Below are positions 55,744-64,000 of a stretch of 64,000 nt of DNA, piece after piece (positions within the stretch are counted from its first letter, which is position 1; every line of letters begins with the position of its first letter). Source of the stretch: Darksidea phi (taxonomy: Eukaryota; Ascomycota; Dothideomycetes; Pleosporales; Lentitheciaceae). Location: positions 62,001 to 126,000 of the forward strand of contig JASJFT010000029.1 of assembly GCA_030770425.1 (NCBI GenBank), given 5' to 3'. Both the position numbers and the translations under genes were made by a program. A model generated the notes under the pieces. It was given only the letters and a program-made list of their open reading frames with translations. It ran no database searches and was not told the origin of the DNA.

Positions 55744-58194
55744 CGCGGGACACTCCGTCCAAGCAGTCTTTACGGAACCGTCCGTCCAAAGCGCGGTGGA
55801 CCAGGTATCGCCATCACGATGGTTTGGTTCCGAAGGGTAGAAGAAATGAGTAGCGTTTTTGTGTATAGGGCGTATGGATACACTAGGGATAGGCAAAAGT
55901 AATGGCTTGGGCAAGACAAATTGAATAACATAGGGTATTAATGAATACACTATTTGTATTTACTAAGTAATGGGTATCCTGCTATATCAAGTCCTGGTTT
56001 CCCGTTCTGTGGGAGCTTGACAACCTCACGGCTCCAGACTCATCTAATCGAAGCTTCTGTAGAAAAAGTGGGGGCCTTAAGGAGCACTTCGAGATGAGTA
56101 CACCGTTCGAGGTAAAGGTATTTGGAAGATCTCTGCAGTGATCTCTATACATGGCAGAGGTTGACGATTCTGGACGGTTCTGACGAGTCGGAAGAGCAAG
56201 AGTAGAAGATGTGAACAAGTGTGTTGTTGAGTTGAAATTGATATCAAGGCTAACAAGCTTATAATGCAAAACTAAGTCGTCTCCGGTGATCAAAAGAACA
56301 TATTATCCAGTGGAAACAACCCCTAAGCCTTCAGCACATTCTTTTCCCACCTACATAGAATTTCGCCTGATCTGTTCAAATTCTATCTTCTTTACTTCTC
56401 ATGGACCACCGCCGAAAACCTGCTCCCGCGTCTTTCATTCATTAACCGGCTGCTAATTTCTCTCACAAGTGCACCACCACGGTGCCCACGCGAACTTTCA
56501 AGAAGCAAAAGGCATCCCTCTCACACAGCAATTCCCAATCGCTCTACCTCACACATCGCAGCGACCACGGCCTCGCCTTCATTGTACACCAGGGGCCGCA
56601 GCGGGAAACGATAAAGCCATGAAGTTGATTGACGTCTCTATACGAACGTGACTTTCAACGGAACCCTCAAATAGCTGGAAATCATGGCGGACTCGAAGCC
56701 ATTCCGGCCTTGCCGAAGGAGGTTCGTTAGATGGTGTACGAGTTTTGCCAATCAAAGTTCAGCACTGTAATATCGCCCAGATTGACTGCGATTAACTATG
56801 GCAACGGTCGAGACCCGGAGTTGTCATACTCGCAATATGCCAACAAATGCACACTGAGGTTTCTGCATTGCTCAAACCTAGGCTCTCGGGATCGAAAAGG
56901 AGCCTTTAAGATTGCTCGCAAACGAATCTAAGTTCGATCAACCAGTGGTCAATATGGTTCTGGAAAGTCTCACCATAACCAAGACGAGCTGCCTTGGGTG
57001 TGACCTCTCTCTATAAACCACTATGGACTCTGCACGAATAGCTCCGTCGAGTTATGCAATCCCTTACTGACGATCTCGCACACGAAGAGGAAGTCCCTAC
57101 CCTTCTGGCCCATCCAATCCACTGATACGGATCTTCCAAGCCCGGTTGCATTGATATCAACGGCTGCATTTGATCGAAAGCTTCGTCAACTCCAAATCTA
57201 GGCAATGCACCAAAGTCTGATAGTGCTTTTGGCTACTTTGTTGTTTTCTCTACTTACGAAGAGGCCTGCGGTTGACTGTTCGACCAACGCTCTCAACGTT
57301 TTCGCCCCTTCAAGTAAAAACCACTCATCACCAATAGCGTATTCATGATCAAAGTGACGGGTGCTGATCGTATCTCTGTAGATGAATAGCAGTGAGACTT
57401 GGAAGAGCGAGATCGCCTCGACCTCTAGGCATCTGCTCAAAAAGGTAACGAATATGGGAGTGAGGTAGATCTGTGTCTCGGTCCGTCAATGCTTTCGGTC
57501 TGATTCCTTGCCCCTGGATTGGGTGGAGGAGCAGATGATTTCGTATCATAACCGTTTCATCTTGCAACTACATATGTAGAAAACGCCTAATTGTTTACGT
57601 TGCATATGCGGAGAAAAAACAGCCCGGAAGTTTTAAATCTCAGCAAGGATGTGAACAAGGGCTTGCTACATTGTCTCGTCAATCCAACAGACCATGTCTA
57701 GAACACACGTACGTCTCTAACACAAAGCTGCTCGGACACGTCCACGAAGAACTTCACAAGCTCTTGAGGTGCGTTATGGGATACCACGTAGCTGGGCCGG
57801 AAATCCTCGTGCCGTCGAAGGCTCCACGTCGTTCCCGCTTCACGCTATAGTGACATCGCATACACACCGGACAGAACAATAAATTCTGTGACACCGCTAG
57901 TACGTGAGAAATACCAAACTACCAAACTCATAATTGAGGGGAGAAGAAAAACACTGACACAGCTTGGCGATGAAGTTTAGTCAGCTGACAAATTTGCCTC
58001 GCGTTCTCCCATTGGCTCATTCTAACTGTGGCAATGCATCAGCTCAGCCTCCGGAATTTCTACGGATGACCTCTTACACCGCACTCCACTACCACTAACT
58101 CAGCGTGTCGCCTTCAAGTCTCACAATTATGGCTTGGCCCTATCCATGAGCAAGTCTGCCTCGCATCTGAATCTCTCAGCCGCTCAGTCTCAAC
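55744..58194. other. Gene-poor 2.4-kb stretch
   Basis: The only coding-like item is the interrupted fragment at 56641-56931. Minus-strand frames at 57011-57567 have no domain. The region before 58195 is the promoter of the BTB-like gene. Confidence 0.5.
56641..56931 (+). pseudogene. Remnant of an F-box/2EXR-like gene
   Basis: One plus-strand frame reads GGLEAIPALPKEVR, a TAG stop at 56728-56730, then MVYEFCQSKFSTVIS and on to a stop at 56929. Fungal F-box and 2EXR proteins begin with just such a motif, LPxE(V/I)RxM(V/I)YE, where the stop here replaces the residue between R and M. No further domain continues downstream. I read it as a decayed fragment. Confidence 0.35.
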
Positions 58195-59527
58195 ATGGCC
58201 GAAGAGGACAACCTGTTAGTGATCGCATCAGGCGGCGACCTGGTCCTCAATGTGTCTCAGGACCAGGGTGGGCAGCAGTTCGCGTACCGCGTGGATTCTA
58301 AGACGCTTCGTTCGAGCTCAAGGTACTTCGACAATCTGCTCAGCGACCGGTTCAGCGAGGGTCAGCAGTGGCTAGCAGCACTGGAAGCTTTGAAGATTGC
58401 AGGACACTCGGATATCGCAGATGCGCCAACAGAAGCGCTGCCGCGGATAACCATAGTCAATGTTGGTCGAATAGCCATCTCGAAAGGATCCAACATCCAG
58501 AACCTTATCGCCGACTTCCTACGCGCCGTACACGGTCAAGATCTCGCCGTTTCAACGCCGCCTGTGCCCAATCTTGCCAATCTCGCCGTCGTAGCCGATC
58601 GATTCGATGCTATTGCTAGCCTCACGAAATATATTCACAGGAAGAAATATTTACAGTTAATAGACGCAAAGTCGAAGAACAGAACGGGCAGCAGCGTACC
58701 GGAAGAGAGGGCACGGCAGAAGTTGCTTGTCGGCTTGCTCTTCGATCATCCGCCATGGGTCACACGCTGTTCGAAGCATCTGATAATGCGCGATTCGGAT
58801 CAGTGGCGACCCGGCGTTGAGGAAGATGGCACAAAGGCTCTGTGGTGGGACTTGCCCAACGGATTGGAAGGTGGGTACTGGCACTATTCCGATGACCGGT
58901 GGTTAATGGTTCGCAGATGAATTGATCCAGCGGCGGGAGTACATTCTTGAGACCATCAACTCGCTGCAGGCACATTTCCTGAAGCTGTACACGTCAGGAG
59001 AGCGCCAGTGCAAGATGGGCTACGATACCTCTCTGCAATGCGACAGTTTCCAGCTTGGCGAAATGGTCCGTTTCTTCATGAAACTAGGTACCCTGCGACT
59101 TCAGGGCACGATCTATGACAATACTGAGCCGACATACTATTCCGGAGATGTTGGGCGTCTGCTAGAATCGCTTCGCCAATGTTCTTCATATCAGATTGAT
59201 GCCCACCACTCACACTGTGGGTTGAGAACCCGGCTCATGCCTCTCATCGACCTTGTCCAGAACCAGCTCAGTCTCGAGACCAGCAGTCTTGACGTTGGCA
59301 TCTGCACCGAGTGCTGGAACAACAATCGAGGGTTGTATGCCTGGGCTCTGGCAAAGCGACCGGTCCTGTGGGCGCACCCCAAGTCGCTGACCGGCAGCCG
59401 GACGCTCGCAGCTCCTTACGCCAAAGGACATCAGAGAAGACCAAGCCATTGCCTGAAGAGGCATGTTGTGGTCAGGGATATGTTTATGGCTGCGGAGAGG
59501 GATTGGACGGCTAGGGACGCCTATTGA
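58195..59527 (+). CDS. BTB/POZ-like domain protein
   Basis: Two exons, 58195-58870 and 58917-59527, flank a 46-bp intron (GTGGGT donor, CGCAG acceptor), giving 428 residues. The N-terminal 130 residues have the order expected of fungal BTB proteins: GGDLVLNVSQD, YRVDSKTLRSSSRYFDNLLS, a long loop, then LIADFLRAVHGQ and VADRFDAIASLTKYI. BTB domains mediate dimerisation or recruit Cul3. The second half (RREYILETINSLQAHFLKLY, CDSFQLGEMVRFFMKLG) carries several cysteines and histidines, including HHSHCGLRTRL and CTECWNNNRG, in an arrangement I have seen only in uncharacterised fungal BTB proteins. The domain call is moderate; the gene is secure. Confidence 0.8.
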
Positions 59528-60458
59528 AGGGGCTGGTGAAGCGATGTCTTTAGCGGGGGCGGAGGCCTACTCTCGGGCCCCAAGCACATGGATCACAGAC
59601 CTGCAGCGTCCCACATCCCACGCGAACCAGGCCCGTGCCTGCCTTGTCGCCGGTAAAGCTGCAGCCCTGTGGGGTGAGACCCGAAGGTTTCAGCCAAAGG
59701 CAGACATGGGCTATGGAGGAGGGCATGCTTTCGGCCTTGGCAGGATTTCATAGTGCCAGATTGCATGACCTCAATGGCAAAATTTCCATAATTGATTTCA
59801 AAGCATTCTGCCTCCGAAACCGCCTTGTGGGCAATATCGCTGCAATGAAGGACCAATGCGAGCAAGGCCAACGACATACAAGAGCCGTGGCGCAGATACC
59901 GCCGCCGAACGCGGAACCCACAAACGAGCGGTTTACCAAGCCTGCGGAGTAGTTCGCGCATCGCCATCATGGCGCAAGCGCTCTCATCTGTCGCCCTGAG
60001 CGTCTGTTGTGCTCGTCCGGCTATGCAGGTCATTAGGGTGGCTGAGTGCACGCTGAAGCGAGGCTGAGCCACCAAGGCTGCCCTGTTGAACAGCGCAACC
60101 CCCGGATGTGCACTTTGCGCCACGACAGCCTTTGACTGTTTCCTCTGCGGCTAGAAACCCCTGTGGCGGGTTCCAGGGCGCATTGCGAGGCAGACGTAAG
60201 GCATTCACAAGTACACATGCACAATTCTGCTATAAGATGCTTCCCGTCCCATGGCTACTCGCATTCCACCACCTTGCAGACAACCTGCCCAACAAACGCT
60301 GAAGTCATCCGGTCCACATTTGTTGAGCCACGCTTCTACCCTTCCTGCCTATAATGTCTGCCTCACCTCTTACCATCCTATTCGACCACGGAGCGCAACC
60401 ACCGCCAACACGCAGAACCCCGCTCTGCCCTACATCTTCGAACCTACATCAGCCGAAT
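59528..60458. other. Intergenic region
   Basis: Overlapping short frames on both strands without domain support. Probably the flanks of the BTB-like and vWA genes. Confidence 0.5.
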
Positions 60459-61506
60459 ATGAACAGTGCCTTCAGCGGGCTTAAAAAGAAGCTTTCACGC
60501 AGGTCTTCGAATCGGACGAGCCGAAGGAACAACTCTGCAGAGGACCATGCTGCTGCTGCTGCGAAGCATGCGAGCGATACAAGTAGCTTTCTGTCGCCGC
60601 AGAGAAATAGTCCACTGACTTCGGGTACACCGGCTACGCGTCGTCCTAGTAAGTTCAACGGCAGCATTATCCTTAGGGACGTTTTGCTAATCGCGAGCAG
60701 ATCGCCCAGGCCTGTCCGCCTTCACAGTGCCATCAAACGAGCCGCCGCCAGCATACACTCCAACACCCGGTTTTTCCAACACCATCTCCACCCAGCCCGC
60801 CATCGCCCACCCAACTACTACAGCTGGAGCCGACGATGACGAATACGCCTTTCTCAAGACCTTCGATACAATCTTCCTGATCGATGACTCCGGCTCCATG
60901 GCTGGCCGCAGCTGGCGCGAAACAGCTAAAGCCATTCAGACCATCACACCTATTTGCACAAAACATGACGCTGACGGCATCGATATTTACTTCCTGAACC
61001 ATCCCGACTCAGAAGATTACAAGAAGGTCACTGCCGCAGTTACTGTCGACAAGATCTTCCAAACGGTTAAGCCTTTCGGCGCTACACCGACCGGTCAACG
61101 TCTCAACAAGATTCTGAGGCCATATCTCACGCAATACGAAGCCGAACCGGACACCACAAAACCTATAAACATCATCGTGATCACCGATGGTGAGCCCTCT
61201 GACGACGTCGAGGCTACTATCATTGCAGCGGCAAAGAAGCTGGACAAGCTCGAGGCGCCGGCATGGCAGGTGGGTATCCAGTTCTTCCAGGTCGGAAAGG
61301 AGCCTGGTGCGCGGGAGCATCTCAAGCAGCTGGACGATGGACTCAGGGAATTAGCTGGTGATGACAATCTTCGTGATATCGTTGACACGGTTCCTTTTAC
61401 TGGAGAGGACGGTGCCGAGCTTACCGGGACTGGAATACTTAAGACTGTTTTGGGGGCAGTTGTTAGAAGGCTGGACAGAAACTCGAAGGAGCTGCATCGG
61501 AAGTGA
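60459..61506 (+). CDS. von Willebrand factor A (vWA) domain protein
   Basis: Two exons, 60459-60648 and 60701-61506, flank a 52-bp intron (GTAAGT donor, GAGCAG acceptor), giving 331 residues. A basic Ser-rich leader (KKKLSRRSSNRTSRRNN) and a Pro-rich linker (PSNEPPPAYTPTPG, with a PPxY motif) precede the vWA fold. The fold carries a complete-looking MIDAS metal site: DDSGSM in TIFLIDDSGSMAG, the Thr in GATPTGQRL, and the Asp in IVITDGEPSDD. The fold continues through WQVGIQFFQVGKEPGAREHL to VDTVPFTG. Intracellular fungal vWA proteins of this type are common and usually unassigned; the PPxY could be a ligand for a Rsp5-type ubiquitin ligase. Confidence 0.9.
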
Positions 61507-61704
61507 CCTATCAGGCCTCTGTTCTATTTATTATTATTCACGGCGTTGCTGGCCTTTACTTGTGGCGTATCATTCTCTCATCTTGTAATGTTAGAACGGC
61601 GGTCTGGCGGTCAGTCGTAGCTTCTCTTTTCGGAATCAACCCTCACAACTTCACCTCTCCGCCTCCTTTCCTCTTCCACTCCACATTTCACCCCAGCCGT
61701 CAAG
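61507..61704. other. Short spacer before the recombinase gene
   Basis: Pyrimidine-rich leader directly upstream of the recombinase start. If the recombinase marks the edge of a mobile element, that edge would have to lie here or further left. I see no clear terminal repeat. Confidence 0.4.
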
Positions 61705-64000
61705 ATGGAAGATTTCAATTCTTCCGACATTGAGTTCGATGCACCGCAAAACCCATTCCATGCGGCCGGACAAGCCAGTGTCACGGCGATGCTGGAACAC
61801 GCCCTAGAGGACCGCATCACCTCTAAGCGACAGGTGAAGGAGCTCACCTTCGTGAAAGGCTCTCCTAACACGCAATACACCCGTTCGCTGTGGTGGAACC
61901 GCTTTACCGAATTCCACAGAAAGACACTGGGTAAAGGGTATGTACCTATCGCGCTGTCGTTCGCCGTTCGCCTCTAACAGTCGCTGTAGAGCTGAGAAAG
62001 TGCCTACAAGCGAGGACCTCGAAAGGTTCTTCACCACCATCGTCAGCCGCGTCCAGCCTCGCACGAACCAAGTCCCGGCGTACAGATGGCTCAAGTATGG
62101 CGTTAGTATGACAATCGAATGCTGCGTATTCTACTACAAGGCCTTTACTTTATCGTCTCATGAGAGGAGACGCATTGCAGCCCTTCTCGACTCACTCCTA
62201 CAGCAAGGGAAGGTCACACAAGAGCCCTCTTGGGAGAGGAACTGGGCGGGAACAATGGTTGTTAGGAAGCTGGTCGATTCACTCATCAAGGAGGCTTTTC
62301 AATGCGGCACAATGACGTGGGACGTTACTCTCGCAAAATGCCTGTCGGTTGTCCTCGTAGCCGCGTTAGGGTCGCGTGCTGGTGATGTGAGCGTCGGGCC
62401 CCAGGATCGACACGAGCTCCCGTACCTGGCCTACAAGGACATTGTCATCAAGATGAAAGGCGGCTCAACAATTGATGACCTGGAAGCTGTCATCACCTTG
62501 CGAAATGAAAAGGGCGATAAGTAAGTAATCGAGGTCCTCGAATAGAGGCACACGTTGGGATGTTAGCTTACGTGCCTAGGCTTGATCCTAAGAAGAAGCG
62601 GATCGTGTGGTTGAAAGCATTGAAGTCGCCACATGATTCTTCAGTCTGCCCAGTCAAACTACTACTCACCCTCGCTCTCCGCCTGGGACATGTGCATGAG
62701 TCGTCTATCGAAGACCTCATTAAGCAAACAGCGCAGCGAAAGAACCGAACTGTTCTGTGGAGCTTCCCCGAGCGACCAGTACATTGCGCTTTCACCACTG
62801 GTGGCGCCGCGGTGGCGCCAGATAGGGCAGCTGGAAACCACCAGTTGACGCATACCATGGCTCAAGCTGCCCTTGCGACCGGCATACTACGCCGACTTCG
62901 CGGCCATGATCTTCGACGTGGAGCGGCCAGGGACACAGCAAATCTCAAATCTAAAGCGAGGGGCATTCCAGGCAAAGGGGCGGCCACTGTGCTTGGTCAC
63001 TCGTACAGTGCCACCAACCTGCCACTCACCGCGCATTACGTCGGCGCCGTTGCTGATGACTTCTGGACAAAACGCATTGACGAGAATTTTGCCGACCCCA
63101 TCTATGAGATGGAGGAAGCAGAGAAGCCATACGAGCGAAAGTTCCAAGCTCTGCGGCCGCAGCAGATAACAGAGGTCTGTCAAATCGAGGGCCTCGACGA
63201 GCAGGATCCTAAGCAGCGCAAGCAGGCATCGAAGCTGCTCGAGAAGCGTCGCCAATCCGATTGGGTTGATCAAGAGCGGCGCAAGAAGATGGCTATTGAT
63301 GATGGCAACGAATCTCCTTTCTTTACCACCGGCATCACAGACGATATTAGCGGGCCGAATAGGACATCTGCCGAGCTAGACGCAGCTGACCAAACTTCCA
63401 TCGACCCTCAGCTTCTGCAGCAGTCTCAGCATCTCTGCAATTTCATCGCTACACCAGACAGTGTATCTTCCAACCAGCAAATCGAGGGCCTCGTTTTCGA
63501 CACAGTCCAAGGCCTCAACTCACCCGCTGCTGAGGCCGAAACAGATAGCACGCTGGACTTTGTGCGGCTTTTCTCGACCATCAACATCAGTTGCAATCAG
63601 TCCCTTGCAGGCTGGGGCAAGACAGTCGCGGCTGCCAAGGAGAAGACTCTCTCTCTTATACAAGGCAATAGCCGTGACAAGGTAACCAGCTTCATCTATG
63701 CATGCAAGAACCACGTGCACGGCTGCACCTTTGGGAATGCTTTCCGGGTCGAGATCAATCGCCATGAGCAAGTGTGCACAATTACGTCTAGAGAGGCATT
63801 CGAGGCCCTCGTCGAGAAGGAAGTAGGGAAAGAATTCAAGTGCACAGTTGGCGACTGTACCAAGGCCTTCGACACGATCGGCAAGCTCAACAGCCATGTT
63901 AAGGTGATTCATGACTTCCCGAAGCAGTGCCCCAAAGGATGTGCTGTCATGTTGGAGAATCGATACGCGTACACCAGGCATATGGAGACACATTCACAGT
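61705..64000 (+). CDS. Tyrosine recombinase-like protein with C2H2 fingers (cut by window edge)
   Basis: Three exons are visible, 61705-61937, 61990-62520 and 62580-64000 (open at the right edge), with introns of 52 and 59 bp; 728 residues can be read. An N-terminal helical part (SLWWNRFTEFHRKTLG, LERFFTTIVSRVQPRTNQV) resembles the core-binding domain of tyrosine recombinases. All catalytic positions are present: Arg207 in ALGSRAGD, basic residues in DPKKKRIVWLK, His364 and Arg367 in HDLRRGAA, His395 in VLGHSYSATN and Tyr408 in TAHY. After a charged linker come two zinc fingers, CTVGDC with HVKVIH and CPKGC with HMETH, preceded by a third Cys/His cluster (YACKNHVHGCTFG). Such enzymes cut and rejoin DNA through the tyrosine. 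In fungi the fold occurs in Cryptons and in the DUF3435 captains of Starships; which lineage this is I cannot tell. It lies 198 bp after the vWA gene. Confidence 0.82.

Noticed and set aside
61507..61704. Terminal inverted repeat or target-site duplication at the edge of a mobile element
   Set aside because: I found no convincing repeat in this spacer, and the other end of any element is outside the window.
1..64000. CRISPR arrays, rRNA genes and telomeric repeats
   Set aside because: No regularly spaced direct repeats, rRNA-like sequence or TTAGGG arrays were seen.

Overview
The window is nuclear DNA of a filamentous ascomycete (Pezizomycotina). Four things point there: introns of mostly 44-140 bp with GTRNGT donors and CTRAC-like branch points, fungal-only families (Zn2Cys6 regulators, a Pth11-type rhodopsin-fold membrane protein, an Aim3-like proline-rich protein), compact gene spacing, and transposon-like remnants with RIP-type C-to-T changes. 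The gene set fits a Dothideomycete best, but that rank is inference. I rebuilt gene models by reading splice sites by hand, so several genes below are joined from exons that no single open frame shows.

Layout. 1-9.6 kb: a single-pass membrane protein (-), an Aim3-like protein (+), an ELO fatty-acid elongase (+) and APC10/DOC1 (-). 9.6-19 kb: a five-exon rhodopsin-fold membrane protein (+), a five-exon C2H2 protein (-), then an AT-rich, gene-poor stretch. 19.5-29 kb: LSM7 (-) diverging from a regulator with a late Zn2Cys6 cluster (+), an 1144-residue repeat protein (-) and a basic unknown protein (+). 29-33.8 kb: almost no recognisable genes. 33.8-40 kb: a C2H2 regulator, a short-chain dehydrogenase and a broken Zn2Cys6 regulator. 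40.8-50 kb: a housekeeping block with PIS1 (phosphatidylinositol synthase), DRS1 (ribosome-biogenesis helicase), an RBR-type RING protein and PAP1 (poly(A) polymerase). 51-56 kb: a homoserine-acetyltransferase-like hydrolase and a flavin-reductase-like protein in divergent orientation, then a MATE transporter. 58-64 kb: a BTB-like protein, a vWA protein and, running off the right edge, a tyrosine-recombinase-fold protein with C-terminal C2H2 fingers.

Most genes are unrelated housekeeping genes with no pathway cluster. LSM7, PAP1 and DRS1 all act on RNA, but they are dispersed and probably neighbours by chance. The most interesting objects are the tyrosine recombinase at 61705-64000, the glycine-rich repeat protein at 23290-26894, the decayed Zn2Cys6 gene at 37418-39836, and a dispersed repeat whose two copies differ by RIP-type changes. 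The assembly has one N gap (41825-41833) inside an intron of PIS1, flanked by long poly-G and poly-C runs.
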